Positions 44,335 through 54,446 of a stretch of 64,000 bases of DNA are shown here, piece after piece. A model generated the notes under the pieces. That model saw only the letters and a list, made by a program, of their open reading frames with translations, searched no databases and was not told where the DNA came from. Every line of letters begins with the position of its first letter. Within the stretch, counting starts at the first letter, position 1. Both the position numbers and the translations under genes were made by a program. Source of the stretch: Rhizobium sp. RU33A (GTDB taxonomy: Bacteria; Pseudomonadota; Alphaproteobacteria; Rhizobiales; Rhizobiaceae). Where the stretch lies: assembly GCF_900156055.1 (NCBI RefSeq), contig NZ_FTMQ01000004.1, positions 186,001 to 250,000 of the forward strand, given 5' to 3'.

Positions 44335-45873
44335 TCAGAGGCTATCGAGTCTGTCCAGCACCTCAGTGGCGTGCTTGCGGATGGCGTCCTGCTTGAAGGG
44401 ATCCATGCGCCGCCAGGTCGCATACATGTTGGAAAGCCGCGGATTGCGCGCGAGCTTCTCTGTGTTGCGGTCGAGGAAATCCCAGTAAAGCGCATTGAAC
44501 GGACAGGCCTTCGATCCCGTCGTCAGCTTTGGATCGTAGCGACAGCCGCCGCAGAAATTGCTCATCCGGTCGATGTATTTGCCGCTCGCCGCATAGGGCT
44601 TGCTCGCCATGATGCCGCCATCGCCATAGAGCGCCATGCCGAGCGTATTCGGCAGTTCGACCCACTCATAGGCGTCGGAGTAGACAGCAAGATACCATTC
44701 GCAGACTTGCGCCGGATCGATCCCGGCCAGCATGGCGAAGTTGCCGGTCACCATCAGCCGCTGGATGTGGTGCGAATAGGCATGCTCGATCGTGTCGCCG
44801 ACTGCACCCTTCATACAGGCCATGTCGGTCCTGGCCGTCCAGTACATCTGCGGCAACGTACGCGAGGCAGAGAGATGGTTGAGGCCGGCATAGTCGGGCA
44901 TCTCGGTCCAATAGATGCCGCGGACATATTCGCGCCAGCCGAGGATCTGCCGGATGAAGCCCTCGACGGCATTGAGCGGCGCCCGTCCTTCGAACCAGGC
45001 GGCCTCCGCCCGGCGGATGACGTCGATCGGCATGAGAAGGCCGGCATTGACGTAGGATGAGATCAGCGAGTGGTAGAGATAGGGCTCGCCCTTCACCATC
45101 GCGTCCTGATAGTCCCCGAACGTGGGCAGGATATCGTCGATGAACTGCTGAAGCTCCATCTCCGCCTGATCAGCGGTCACGGCAAAATGGAAGCTGTCGA
45201 GCGAGCCCATGTGGCCGACGAAACGCTCTTCGACCAGAGCCAGCACGGACTTGGTGATCGCATCCTTGGTGTGGCTGATCCGCTTTGGCCCCTTCAATCC
45301 CTCCGCCGGTGGTTTGCGGTTCTCGGCATCGAAGTTCCACTTGCCGCCGACAGGCTCCTCGCCCTCCAGAAGCACGCGGTGGCGCCGGCGCATGTCGCGA
45401 TAGAAATACTCCATGCGCAGCTGCTTGCGGCCCTTGCGCCACTCCCGGAAGTCTTCGATCGAACAGAGAAAACGATCATCTTGGCGGATCTCGACCGGCA
45501 CACCGAGCGCGGCTTCCCAGCCCTGCATCTCGTCCGCCAGACGCCACTCTCCACATTCCGTCACGAGGACGGAGGCTGCGCCGGTGTCGGCAAGAGTGCG
45601 GGCAAGTTCGCCTTTCAGGCTCTGCGTGTTCTGAGGATCGTCCAGGGTGACATAACGGACCTGAAGGCCCTTCTCTCTCAACTCCTCGGCAAAGTGCCGC
45701 ATGGCGGAAAAGAGAAAAGCAATCTTCTTCTTGTGATGCTTCACATAAGTCGCCTCGCTCATGACTTCCGCCATCAGCACGAGCGAGGTTGCTGGATCGG
45801 CATCGGCAAGCGCAGACAGCGAATGACTGAGCTGGTCACCGAGAACGAGATGGATGCGCGATGCCTTCACCAT
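44335..45873 (-). CDS. phrB: (6-4) photolyase / cryptochrome with iron-sulfur cluster, PhrB type
   Basis: The 512-residue protein matches Agrobacterium PhrB (FeS-BCP group): LVLGDQLS at the start, EVMSEATYVKHHKKKIAFLFSAMRHFA, EGFIRQILGWREYVRGIYW, and the four cluster cysteines Cys353, Cys441, Cys444 and Cys457 in the order known for PhrB. These enzymes repair (6-4) photoproducts with FAD and a lumazine antenna. It overlaps the upstream SDR gene by seven bases on the minus strand and converges tightly on ndvA (15-base gap). Confidence 0.92.
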   Translation of the reverse strand: MVKASRIHLVLGDQLSHSLSALADADPATSLVLMAEVMSEATYVKHHKKKIAFLFSAMRHFAEELREKGLQVRYVTLDDPQNTQSLKGELARTLADTGAASVLVTECGEWRLADEMQGWEAALGVPVEIRQDDRFLCSIEDFREWRKGRKQLRMEYFYRDMRRRHRVLLEGEEPVGGKWNFDAENRKPPAEGLKGPKRISHTKDAITKSVLALVEERFVGHMGSLDSFHFAVTADQAEMELQQFIDDILPTFGDYQDAMVKGEPYLYHSLISSYVNAGLLMPIDVIRRAEAAWFEGRAPLNAVEGFIRQILGWREYVRGIYWTEMPDYAGLNHLSASRTLPQMYWTARTDMACMKGAVGDTIEHAYSHHIQRLMVTGNFAMLAGIDPAQVCEWYLAVYSDAYEWVELPNTLGMALYGDGGIMASKPYAASGKYIDRMSNFCGGCRYDPKLTTGSKACPFNALYWDFLDRNTEKLARNPRLSNMYATWRRMDPFKQDAIRKHATEVLDRLDSL

Positions 45874-46583
45874 TCGATCGGCTGGCCATCGTAGGCGAAG
45901 AAGCCACCGGTCTGTGCCGGCTCCAGCCCATCAAGGACCGAGAGCATCATCGCGACACTGTCTGCCGGCTGGATCTTGTCATGTGTCTTGGAGAAGCCGC
46001 CGGAAAAGCCGGTATCAACGGATCCCGGATGCAGCGCCACCACAACGCTCTTCGGTCGCAGACGAGCGATTTCGATCGCCGAGGTGCGGGTGATCTGGTT
46101 CAGCGCCGATTTTGCGGAGCGGTAGGAGATCCAGCCGCCAAGCTTGTTGTCGCCGATCGAGCCGACCCGTGCCGAAAGCGTCGCAAAAACGCTCTTGCCC
46201 TCATTGGAGAGAAGCGGCGCGAAGTGCTTGAGCGCCAGCGCTGGGCCGATCGCGTTCAACGCAAACTGCGCGGCCATCACATCGGCCTGGATCGCCTTGA
46301 TCGTCTTCTCCGGACCATTGCCATTGATCACGAGCGCACCCGTTGCGCAGAGGATCAGGTCGAACTTGAAGCCCGCTTCCGAAAGTCGCGCGGCCGCAGC
46401 GGCGACGGACGCATCATCCGTGATGTCGAACCCGTCAACGCTGCGCGAAAGTTCGATCACACTGCCACAAGTCGGATCGGCCTTGATCGCAGCGGCAAAG
46501 GCGCCGCCGATACCGCCACTGGCCCCAAGCACGAGCGCGCGGTAGCCGGGATTAAGGGACGTCATTCCGGAAAAGTCGGTCAT
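45867..46583 (-). CDS. Short-chain dehydrogenase, CsgA-like
   Basis: The 238-residue SDR has an N-terminal GASGGIGGAFAAAI nucleotide-binding turn, LCATGAL, and the catalytic YRSAKSALN. A short acidic block GFDITDDASV follows the first strand. AGGAG precedes the ATG. It is the first gene of a coupled pair with the photolyase (seven-base overlap). The substrate is unknown; a link to light or DNA-damage response rests on this coupling only. Confidence 0.85.
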   Translation of the reverse strand: MTDFSGMTSLNPGYRALVLGASGGIGGAFAAAIKADPTCGSVIELSRSVDGFDITDDASVAAAAARLSEAGFKFDLILCATGALVINGNGPEKTIKAIQADVMAAQFALNAIGPALALKHFAPLLSNEGKSVFATLSARVGSIGDNKLGGWISYRSAKSALNQITRTSAIEIARLRPKSVVVALHPGSVDTGFSGGFSKTHDKIQPADSVAMMLSVLDGLEPAQTGGFFAYDGQPIEW

Positions 46584-46652
46584 CTAAAAACTCCTGCAGG
46601 TCTGTGCTACCCACTACGGCAGGCAGCCAGACCGGATCAGGCACAGATTGTC

Positions 46653-47459
46653 TCAGAGGCGTTCGATGGCGCCGTCGAAAGCTGGCATCGCGCCAGGATC
46701 GATCTCCATCAACCGGCAAATCAGTCCCGCAATCTCGCTTTGCTTGAGCACAACATCGAGACCGACCCGGAAACCGACCGTGTAAAACGGCACTTCGGTC
46801 TCCTCTGGCGTCGGCCCCGCATGATTGCCGTCGTCACCCATGCCGTGATCGGCGGTGACGATCACCGTGTAGCCGGCCTCGACCCAGTCAGGCAGATGTC
46901 GTGCAAGCAAATCCCCCTGCAAGCGCGCTGCATTTCGGTAGCCGACGCTGTTGCCGCCATGCTTGTGGCCGGCATCATCGACATTCATCGGATGGAGCAG
47001 GAGGAAGTCCGGCGCCTTGGCACGGATCAGCCATTCGGCATCGGCAAAGAGATGGCTGTCTGGATAGTGGTCGTCCCAGTAGAACAGGCCATGGGTGATA
47101 TCACCTGTACCGTCGATCAGGACGCGATCGCGATTGCGGTCGAACGGGCAGGAGACATAGAGTTCCGACACCCAGTGATAGGCCGCCGCAGCCGTCACTC
47201 CACCCTGTGCGCGAACTCGCGCGAAGAGATTATCCCCCACCGAGCGCCGCACCACGCCATTGCTGACCACGCCGTGGTCCACGGGCCTCCGCCCCGTCAT
47301 CAACGTCTCATAGAGGGGACGTGACATGGCCGGCAGCTCGCAGGTCAGCTTGCGCACATCGGCGCGGCCCGCAGCCACGAGACCTTCCATGTAGCCGAGA
47401 CAGGTACGGGCCGCATCGTAACGCAGCCCGTCGAGGACGATCAGGATCACTTTGTTCAT
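46653..47459 (-). CDS. Alkaline phosphatase superfamily nucleotide pyrophosphatase/phosphodiesterase
   Basis: About 268 residues with the superfamily metal blocks: VILIVLDGLRYD at the start, the nucleophile region AMSRPLYETLMTG, HPMNVDDAGHKHG, and TADHGMGDDGNH. It should hydrolyse a phosphodiester or pyrophosphate; no signal peptide is visible, so it is probably cytoplasmic. ATG 47459 has only a weak ribosome site; a TTG at 47468 is an alternative. It lies between two SDR genes without overlap. Confidence 0.8.
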   Translation of the reverse strand: MNKVILIVLDGLRYDAARTCLGYMEGLVAAGRADVRKLTCELPAMSRPLYETLMTGRRPVDHGVVSNGVVRRSVGDNLFARVRAQGGVTAAAAYHWVSELYVSCPFDRNRDRVLIDGTGDITHGLFYWDDHYPDSHLFADAEWLIRAKAPDFLLLHPMNVDDAGHKHGGNSVGYRNAARLQGDLLARHLPDWVEAGYTVIVTADHGMGDDGNHAGPTPEETEVPFYTVGFRVGLDVVLKQSEIAGLICRLMEIDPGAMPAFDGAIERL

Positions 47460-47501
47460 GGCGCGCAACTTGCCACGCCGCGCGCCAAAGGCAAGGCCGA
47501 C

Positions 47502-48359
47502 TTAGATGATAGGCTTCCCGCCTGTGACGGCGATGGTCGCGCCGGACACGTAACTCGAAAGCGGATCCGCGAGCATCACATAGGCCGTTTGCAATTCGGC
47601 CGGTTGCCCGGGCCGCTTCATCGGCACCTGTTGGCCGAAGTTCTTGACCTTCTCTTCCGGCATGGTCGAGGGGATGAGCGGCGTCCAGATCGGCCCAGGA
47701 GCTACCGCATTGGCCCGGATGTTCTTGTCCGCCAGCATCTGCGCAAGACCGGCCGTGAAATTCTGGATCGCGCCCTTGGTCGTCGCATAAGCGAGCAGCG
47801 ACGGATTGGGGCTGTCCGAATTGATCGACGCGGTGTTGATGATCGAACCGCCATTCGTCATGTGTGGAACGGCCGCCTTGGTCAGGTAGAACATCGCATG
47901 GATGTTGACCCGAAAGGTGAGTTCCCACTCCTCATCCGGGATCTCCGTGATGTCGTCGAAGGTGGCCTGATGGGCGGCATTGTTGACAAGAATATCGACG
48001 CAGCCGAGTTCACGAACCGCGGTGTCGACAATCTCTCTGCAATGATCAGCGTTTTGGATATCCCCTCGGACCAGCACGGCCTTGCGCCCCGCCTTTTCCA
48101 CCCAGCGGGCGGTATCCTGTGCGTCCTCGTCTTCATCGAGATAGGAAATCAGAACGTCGGCGCCTTCACGGGCATAGGCGATCGCCACGGCGCGGCCGAT
48201 CCCGCTGTCGCCACCGGTGATGATCGCCTTGAGGCCTTCGAGCTTGCCCGAACCCTTGTAGCTTTCTTCGCCGTGATCGGGCCTCGGCGTCATATCCGAG
48301 GTGCGCCCCGGCATCGGGACTTTTTTCTGCGAAAACGGGGGTGTCGGATAGTCCGCCAT
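47502..48359 (-). CDS. Stress-type short-chain dehydrogenase (YghA/YdaD-like)
   Basis: About 285 residues. The extended N-terminus MADYPTPPFSQKKVPMPGRTSDM before the SDR fold (TGGDSGIGRAVA, NNAA, YATTKGA) is the mark of the YghA/YdaD general-stress group. Bacillus YdaD is a sigma-B protein. ATG 48359 has AAGGAG upstream. An EcfG-type promoter lies 33-57 bases before the ATG, which fits a general-stress role. The substrate is unknown. Confidence 0.88.
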   Translation of the reverse strand: MADYPTPPFSQKKVPMPGRTSDMTPRPDHGEESYKGSGKLEGLKAIITGGDSGIGRAVAIAYAREGADVLISYLDEDEDAQDTARWVEKAGRKAVLVRGDIQNADHCREIVDTAVRELGCVDILVNNAAHQATFDDITEIPDEEWELTFRVNIHAMFYLTKAAVPHMTNGGSIINTASINSDSPNPSLLAYATTKGAIQNFTAGLAQMLADKNIRANAVAPGPIWTPLIPSTMPEEKVKNFGQQVPMKRPGQPAELQTAYVMLADPLSSYVSGATIAVTGGKPII

Positions 48360-48391
48360 GGGCTTGCTCCTTGTAGCGATGTCCAAGGGCA

Positions 48392-48416
48392 AACCGGTGA
48401 GCGATGGATGGGTTCC
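48392..48416 (-). promoter_or_regulatory. Candidate EcfG-type (general stress) promoter of the stress SDR
   Basis: On the minus strand GGAAC (48416-48412) and GTT (48394-48392) are 17 bases apart, the same spacing as the site at 13465. The predicted start is about 25 bases before the ATG. The -10 context is GGTT rather than CGTT. Confidence 0.65.
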
Positions 48417-48439
48417 GTGCGAGCCGCACGACAAACGGA

Positions 48440-48464
48440 AAGGGCCGGCATGACGCCGGCCCTT
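48440..48464 (-). terminator. Terminator after the galactoside operon
   Basis: The stem AAGGGCCGGC / GCCGGCCCTT with a five-base loop lies 14 bases past the beta-galactosidase stop on the minus strand. It shares 16 bases (CGCCGGCCCTTCAAAC) with the rpmF terminator region. Confidence 0.8.
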
Positions 48465-48477
48465 CAAACATTCGGAA

Positions 48478-50409
48478 TTACCCGCGCCAGGCGGCGACGG
48501 CCTGCGGTTTCAGGACGCTCTCGCCAAGCACCGGATCGGCACCCTCGGGGAGCGTCCAGTCTTCCGTTCCGTAGTTGAAGGCGAAGACGAGATCACCGCG
48601 GCGACGGATGCGGATCGTATCTGGAACCCGCAGCGTCGGGACATCAGCCTTCTTCGTTGCAAGCTCGAGCACCTCGGCCAGGAGACCAGCATCCGCCCAG
48701 CAGGCGAGATAGAGCACATTGCCCTTCTCGGTAAGTGCCGGATCGCCATTGTCGAAGGTGGCAAGCACTGAAGCCGAGGTCTCCAGATATTCGCGCCAGC
48801 GGATCGCATGACCCGAAACCGCACCGGAAACGCCATCCGAGAGCCCGGGGCGCATCGAGGAAACCTGGATCACGCGATTGCCCGTCAGGCTGCCGAGCGG
48901 ACCCGGCGGCAGGTTTTCCGGGATGCGGAAATTGCGGTCGCGCGAACCCGTGCGTGCGCCGATCACCACGACACCTTTGGCCTTTTCGAGCTCGGCCCGC
49001 GCCGCTTCAGTGACTTCGGTCATGCACGGCACGACGACCAGCGGATAGCCTTCGAGAGACGCACCGGGACGGACGAAATCGACATTGAGGCCCAGATGGC
49101 GCAGGGCCTCATACCAGCGGAAGCAGAGTTCCTCGTAGCGGAAATCCTTGCCCTGCGGCTGGATCATCGTCGACCAGTAGCTCTGATAGTCGAAGACCAG
49201 CGCCACGGGTGCCTGGCTCGTTTCGGGAAGTGCGCCAAGGGCGGCGAGTTCGTCCGAAACCTGCATGGCTTCCTTGCCGCCCGGCGACCACTCGTCGAGA
49301 CCGGGCAGGTTCAGACCCGCATGCATCTGTTCCTGCGCGAAGGGTGCCTGACGCCAGCGGAAATAGCTGACGACATCGGCCCCGTGGGCCAGGGCTTCCC
49401 AGGTCCACAGCCGAACCATGCCGGGCTTCGGCACAGGGTTCCACGGCGCCCAGTTCACCGGACCCGGCTGCTGTTCCATCACCCAGAACCGCCCCTTGCC
49501 AACGGCGCGGTAGAGATCGTGGTGATAGGGCGCGATATCGGGATGCGAGGTCTCGGCCCAGCGATTGCGCTCTTCTTCGGTGAAGGGGAACTTCTCGACA
49601 AAGCCGATCGGATAGCTGTCCCACGAGGCCAGATCGAGATTGTCACCAACCTTGAAGTGGTCGAAATCGGAGACAAAGCCCATGAAGTTGTGGGTGATCC
49701 AGCGGTCGGGCGAATGCTTGCGGATGACCTCGCACTGCATCTTGTCGTAGGCTGCGACCTGATCCGAATGGAAGCGCCAGAAGTCGAGACGCGTAGCCGG
49801 GTTCGGCTCCGTTACCGTCAGGTTCGGCAGTGCCACGTCTTCGAAGCTTGTGAGCTCCATAGACCAGAAGACCGACCCCCAGGCTTCGTTCAGCTGGTCG
49901 GTCGACTGGTAGCGCAGACGCAGCCAGCGCTTAAAGCTCTTCAGATCCTCAGGCCCCCAGGAGAGGGTCGTATCGTGGCAGCCATATTCATTGTCCGTCT
50001 GCCAGCCGACGATGCCCGGATGGGTCCCGTAGCGCTTGGCGACGATCTCGACGATCCGGGCGCTTTCCTTCCACCATGTCTCCGAGGAGAAGGTGTAGTG
50101 ACGGCGCGAGCCGAAGCCGCGCGGACGGCCCTGCTCGTCATAGGGAAGGATATCAGGGCATTCGTCCACCAGCCACTTGGGCGGGGTTGCGGTCGGCGTT
50201 CCCAGCACGACTTTCAGGCCCGCTTCATGCAGCACGTCGATCGCCCGGTCGAGCCATTCGAAAGTGAAGGTACCTCGCGAAGGCTCCAGGCGGGACCAGG
50301 CAAACTCACCGACACGCACAAAGGAAATGCCGAGTTCGCGCATCCGGCGCGCGTCGGTTCGCCACCGGCTTTCGTCCCAGTGTTCCGGATAGTAGCAGAC
50401 GCCCAGCAT
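48478..50409 (-). CDS. lacZ: Beta-galactosidase, glycoside hydrolase family 42
   Basis: The 643-residue product is a full-length GH42 enzyme: N-terminal barrel with YYPEHWDESRW, acid/base Glu141 in QTDNEYGCH, nucleophile Glu312 in WVMEQQPGPVNW, then trimerisation and C-terminal beta domains. It cleaves beta-galactosides in the cytoplasm (no signal peptide). Its ATG overlaps the ATPase stop by one base. It is the last gene of the operon. The symbol follows the functional name; it is not related to E. coli GH2 LacZ. Confidence 0.92.
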   Translation of the reverse strand: MLGVCYYPEHWDESRWRTDARRMRELGISFVRVGEFAWSRLEPSRGTFTFEWLDRAIDVLHEAGLKVVLGTPTATPPKWLVDECPDILPYDEQGRPRGFGSRRHYTFSSETWWKESARIVEIVAKRYGTHPGIVGWQTDNEYGCHDTTLSWGPEDLKSFKRWLRLRYQSTDQLNEAWGSVFWSMELTSFEDVALPNLTVTEPNPATRLDFWRFHSDQVAAYDKMQCEVIRKHSPDRWITHNFMGFVSDFDHFKVGDNLDLASWDSYPIGFVEKFPFTEEERNRWAETSHPDIAPYHHDLYRAVGKGRFWVMEQQPGPVNWAPWNPVPKPGMVRLWTWEALAHGADVVSYFRWRQAPFAQEQMHAGLNLPGLDEWSPGGKEAMQVSDELAALGALPETSQAPVALVFDYQSYWSTMIQPQGKDFRYEELCFRWYEALRHLGLNVDFVRPGASLEGYPLVVVPCMTEVTEAARAELEKAKGVVVIGARTGSRDRNFRIPENLPPGPLGSLTGNRVIQVSSMRPGLSDGVSGAVSGHAIRWREYLETSASVLATFDNGDPALTEKGNVLYLACWADAGLLAEVLELATKKADVPTLRVPDTIRIRRRGDLVFAFNYGTEDWTLPEGADPVLGESVLKPQAVAAWRG

Positions 50410-51500
50410 TATCGTGTCAGATCCCCATTGATGACGGCCTTGCCGTCCTTGTCGAACAGATGGCAGGCCTTGGCGTTGATGCCGAGGCGCAAGGTCTGGC
50501 CGGGCTTTTCGCTGGCCAGACCATCGGCCTTGACTGAAAGTTCCGAACCGTCGGCAAGCGTGACGAAGAACAGCGTCTCCGACCCCAGATATTCAGCGAG
50601 TTTCACCGTCGCCTCGATGACGAAATCACCCTGGCCAGTCGCGTCAATATGCTCAGGCCGCAAGCCGAAGGTCAGTTCGCCGGCCGGAACGCTCGCCCCA
50701 TGCGTCGGGATCGAGATCTCGACGCCGGGCAGGCGCACAACGGCGACACCGTCAGCAGTCGAGGCCTGAACCTTCAGGAAATTCATCTTCGGCGAGCCGA
50801 TGAAGCCGGCGACGAAGAGATTGTTCGGGCGGTGATAAAGTTCGAGCGGCGAACCGACCTGCTCGATCTGGCCCGCCGACAACACGACGATCTTGTCGGC
50901 CATGGTCATCGCTTCGACCTGGTCATGGGTGACGTAGATCATCGTTGCCTTGAGGTCCTGATGCAGCTTGGAAAGCTCCGTGCGCATCTGGACACGCAGC
51001 GCCGCATCGAGGTTCGACAGCGGTTCGTCGAACAGGAAGACTTCCGGATTGCGCACGATCGCGCGGCCGATCGCCACGCGCTGGCGCTGGCCGCCGGAAA
51101 GCTGCCCAGGCTTGCGCTGCAAAAGCGGCTCTAGCTGCAGCATCTTGGCGGCGATCGCGGTGCGTTCCGCGATCATCGCTTTCGGATGCCCGGTCATCTT
51201 CAGACCGAAGCCGATGTTCTCCTCGACCGTCATGTGCGGGTAAAGCGCATAGGACTGGAAAACCATGGCAACACCGCGCTCGGACGGGCCGATGCTTGTC
51301 ATGTCCTGGCCAGCGATCGACAAAGCACCGGCGGTAATGTCTTCCAGGCCGGCAATCATTCGCAGAAGCGTGGACTTGCCGCAGCCTGACGGGCCGACGA
51401 AAACGCAGAACTCACCGTCCTTGACGTCGAGATCCACACCCTTGATGACGCTGAGCGCGCCGAACTGTTTCTTGACGCCACGCAGGCTTACGTCAGCCAT
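50409..51500 (-). CDS. lacK: ABC transporter ATP-binding protein, MalK/UgpC type
   Basis: The 363-residue ATPase has Walker [10 protein letters not shown] (36-44), [14 protein letters not shown], Walker [13 protein letters not shown] and a C-terminal TOBE domain, the sugar-importer layout. It powers uptake through the two permeases of this operon. Its ATG overlaps the alpha-galactosidase stop by eight bases. The symbol reflects the Agrobacterium lacEFGZK operon, which has the same components in nearly the same order. Confidence 0.9.
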   Translation of the reverse strand: MADVSLRGVKKQFGALSVIKGVDLDVKDGEFCVFVGPSGCGKSTLLRMIAGLEDITAGALSIAGQDMTSIGPSERGVAMVFQSYALYPHMTVEENIGFGLKMTGHPKAMIAERTAIAAKMLQLEPLLQRKPGQLSGGQRQRVAIGRAIVRNPEVFLFDEPLSNLDAALRVQMRTELSKLHQDLKATMIYVTHDQVEAMTMADKIVVLSAGQIEQVGSPLELYHRPNNLFVAGFIGSPKMNFLKVQASTADGVAVVRLPGVEISIPTHGASVPAGELTFGLRPEHIDATGQGDFVIEATVKLAEYLGSETLFFVTLADGSELSVKADGLASEKPGQTLRLGINAKACHLFDKDGKAVINGDLTR

Positions 51501-53598
51501 GGGTCTTGCCTCCCTTGATCGGTTCGAGTTCGAGGAGAAGCGCGCTTTCGGGCGTCAGCATCGGCAGCGGCAGGCCGGCAAGTCCGGCACTGGAAAGCGC
51601 GAAGGTGACAGCACCGGAAAGCAGCGCTTTCTGGCCCTCGGAGATACGGATGAATTGCGGTTCTGCCGGCAGCACGGTCTTGATCCGCCACTGGCCACCG
51701 AACTGGGTGACCTCATCGGGCAGACGCAGAGGTGCCGGCTGTTCGCCCACCATCTGCGGACCCTGGGCAACGATGAGCACGATCTTGTCGGCGGAAGCGG
51801 CACCCCAGATATAGCGACCGTCAAGCGGCTCCATGCGGAAGCTGGCGCCCGGCGCGTGGAAGAGATCGCGCAGCCGTTTGTAGGTCTCGATATAGACCTT
51901 GAGTTCGTCGCGCTCTTCATCGGTGAGTTCGAGCGGATTGAGCTCGACACCGAGATGATAGGCGATCGCCACCAGGGCCCGGAAGGCAAGCGTATGGCGA
52001 CGACCGGTCTGGTGGTTCGGCGAGGCCGAGATATGGCTGCCGAGGATTTCCGGCGGCACGAAGACCGAAGCGCCGCGCTGGATTTCCAGCCGCTCCAGCG
52101 CATCCGTGCAATCGGACGTCCAGACACGATGGGTGCGCTTCAAGGCACCGTAATCGATGCGTCCGCCACCAGAGGCGCAGCTTTCGATTTCGACATTGGG
52201 ATGAGCGGCACGAATGCGGTCCATCAGCGCATAGACGGCACGGGTCTGGGCGGCAGTCTTCGCCTTGCCATCGCGACCAGCCGCATGCGTCAGATCGCGG
52301 TTCATGTCCCACTTGATGTAGGAGATGGTATGGTCGGACAGCACCTCGTCGATCTTGCCGAAGAGATAGTCGGAGACTTCGGGGCGGGTCAGATCCAGCA
52401 CAAGCTGGGTGCGCGATTCCAGAATTGGACGCCCTTCGATCGTCAGCGCCCAGTCGGGATGCGCCTTGTAGAGCTCAGAAACCGGGTTTACCATCTCCGG
52501 CTCGAACCAGATGCCGAACTGCATGCCGAGCCCTGTGACATGATCGACCAGCGGCTTCAGGCCATCTGGATATTTGCGCGCATCGATATCCCAGTCCCCA
52601 AGGCTCGTGGTGTCGTTGTCGCGCTTGCCGAACCAGCCGTCGTCGAGCACGAAGCGCTCGATGCCAAGTTCGGCGGCCGCTGTTGCCTGGGCTTTGAGCG
52701 AATCCATCTGGTGATCGAAGTAATTGCCTTCCCAGGTGTTGAGCGTCACCGGGCGCGGCGCCATCCGACCATCTGGCCAGGTCGTCAGCTCCTCGCGAAC
52801 GAAGGCATGGAAGTCTTCGGTATCCGCGCCTGCATAGGCAATCGGGCTTTCATAGCTTTCGCCCGGACCAAGGATGATCTCACCCGGTTCGAACAGCTCA
52901 CCGAGATGCACGAGGCGCCGGCCGTCATCGGTCCGGTCAATCACCATCTGGTGGTTACCGCTGAAGCCAAGCGTGACGCCGAAGATCTGGGTCTCGCTTT
53001 CGATGAACATCATCGGGAAGCGATCATGCGAGGTACGACCGCGACGATTTTCCTGGATCCAGGTGCCATTGCCGAGCAGCTCGCGCCGCGTCTGGAATTC
53101 GCGACCCCAGATGCCGGTGAAGCTCATCACCTGCACATCACCCGCAGGCGCCAGGAAGGTGCCGGCCATGCAGCGGTCGAGCTGATAATCCGTCTCGCCG
53201 CGATTGGTCAGCTTCGTCGCCATGGATATGAGGCCTGACGGATGGGCAGTGAGCGTGATCGAGAGTGCGAGATTGGCCACGGGGTCGAGACCAGCGAGAA
53301 TGGTCTGGTGCCCATCCCGGAAGTACTCCCAATTGGCGAACTGGGCGACAAAGTCGCGGCCGCGACGGTGCCCCGCGATCGCAGGCCAACCGAAAAAGCC
53401 CATGCCACCCGTCGGCAGGAGCACGTTCGAGGGCACGGCCACATCCATGCCGTTCACGCGACTGGAGCGCTCGATCTCGAACAGGGGATCGGCTTCCACA
53501 GGCTCCGCCCCGAAGGACAGGATCTCCGGCATGCCAAGCGCCGGCAGGCGGAGGGTCAGCGCCAGCTGGCCTGAATCGATGATGACGATTTCACTCAT
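51493..53598 (-). CDS. Alpha-galactosidase, glycoside hydrolase family 36
   Basis: About 701 residues. The GH36 catalytic barrel has [18 protein letters not shown], nucleophile Asp431 in YIKWDMNRD and acid/base Asp496 in [12 protein letters not shown]; the N-terminal beta domain is complete. It releases galactose from raffinose- or melibiose-type sugars in the cytoplasm. ATG 53598 overlaps the permease stop as ATGA; the longer frame to 53889 is antisense-like. Its presence inside a lac-type operon is unusual. Confidence 0.92.
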   Translation of the reverse strand: MSEIVIIDSGQLALTLRLPALGMPEILSFGAEPVEADPLFEIERSSRVNGMDVAVPSNVLLPTGGMGFFGWPAIAGHRRGRDFVAQFANWEYFRDGHQTILAGLDPVANLALSITLTAHPSGLISMATKLTNRGETDYQLDRCMAGTFLAPAGDVQVMSFTGIWGREFQTRRELLGNGTWIQENRRGRTSHDRFPMMFIESETQIFGVTLGFSGNHQMVIDRTDDGRRLVHLGELFEPGEIILGPGESYESPIAYAGADTEDFHAFVREELTTWPDGRMAPRPVTLNTWEGNYFDHQMDSLKAQATAAAELGIERFVLDDGWFGKRDNDTTSLGDWDIDARKYPDGLKPLVDHVTGLGMQFGIWFEPEMVNPVSELYKAHPDWALTIEGRPILESRTQLVLDLTRPEVSDYLFGKIDEVLSDHTISYIKWDMNRDLTHAAGRDGKAKTAAQTRAVYALMDRIRAAHPNVEIESCASGGGRIDYGALKRTHRVWTSDCTDALERLEIQRGASVFVPPEILGSHISASPNHQTGRRHTLAFRALVAIAYHLGVELNPLELTDEERDELKVYIETYKRLRDLFHAPGASFRMEPLDGRYIWGAASADKIVLIVAQGPQMVGEQPAPLRLPDEVTQFGGQWRIKTVLPAEPQFIRISEGQKALLSGAVTFALSSAGLAGLPLPMLTPESALLLELEPIKGGKTHG

Positions 53599-54446
53599 CC
53601 CTTGGTCGCTCCGAGTGTGAGGCCGGCAATAAAGTGGCGCTGCATGAGAAAGAACATCGCGACCGGCGGCAGGGCCGCAACGATCGATCCCGCGGATACG
53701 AGATGCCATGCGGCAACCCACTGGCCGTTTAGCGAATAGAGACCCGCCGTCACCGGCATGGCGTGCTGGCCCTGCACCAGGACCGTCGCCCAGAAGTAAT
53801 CGTTCCAGACGAAGGTGAAGATCAGCACGGACAAGGCAGCGATCGCCGGACGCATCAGGGGCAGCACGATGTAACGGAAGATCCGCCATTCGGAGACACC
53901 CTCGACGCGCGCCGATTCAATCAGCGCAAACGGCAGGCCCTTGATGAAGTTGCGCATGAAGAGCGTGCAGAAACCGGTCTGGAAGGCGACATGGAAGAGC
54001 ACGAGGCCCATGGTCGTGTCGTAAAGACCGGCGCGCAGCGTCATGTCGCGAACCGGAACCATAAGGATCTGGAACGGGATGAAATTGCCGGCGACGAACA
54101 TGAAGAACAGGATCAGATTGCCCTTGAACTTGTAGACCGCCAGCGCAAATCCGGTCAGGCAGGAGAGCGTCACCGCGCCGATCACCGTCGGAATCGTCAC
54201 CTTGAACGAATTCAGGATGTAGTAGCCGATCGGCGAGTTGTTGAAGACGGCCGAATAGTTCTCGAAACCGGCAAAGCCAGAAGGAATGCCGAAGTAGTTG
54301 CCGGCAGCCAAGTCGCCGGCCGGACGAACCGAGGTGATCGCAACGCCGATCAGCGGCAAAAGCCAGAGGACGAGCGCCACCGGCAGCAGGATCTTGTAGG
54401 CCGTCTGCGCAAATGGCGAGGCCTTCTGGATCGGAGTGGGGAACAT
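53595..54446 (-). CDS. lacG: Sugar ABC transporter permease, MalG family
   Basis: The 283-residue protein has six membrane helices and the EAA loop ESARVEGVSEWRIFRYIVLPLMRP that docks the ATPase. The C-terminus ends GLTLGATKG as in many rhizobial MalG-type permeases. It pairs with the MalF-type permease; its ATG overlaps that gene's stop (TGATG), and its own stop overlaps the alpha-galactosidase ATG. Confidence 0.9.
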   Translation of the reverse strand: MFPTPIQKASPFAQTAYKILLPVALVLWLLPLIGVAITSVRPAGDLAAGNYFGIPSGFAGFENYSAVFNNSPIGYYILNSFKVTIPTVIGAVTLSCLTGFALAVYKFKGNLILFFMFVAGNFIPFQILMVPVRDMTLRAGLYDTTMGLVLFHVAFQTGFCTLFMRNFIKGLPFALIESARVEGVSEWRIFRYIVLPLMRPAIAALSVLIFTFVWNDYFWATVLVQGQHAMPVTAGLYSLNGQWVAAWHLVSAGSIVAALPPVAMFFLMQRHFIAGLTLGATKG

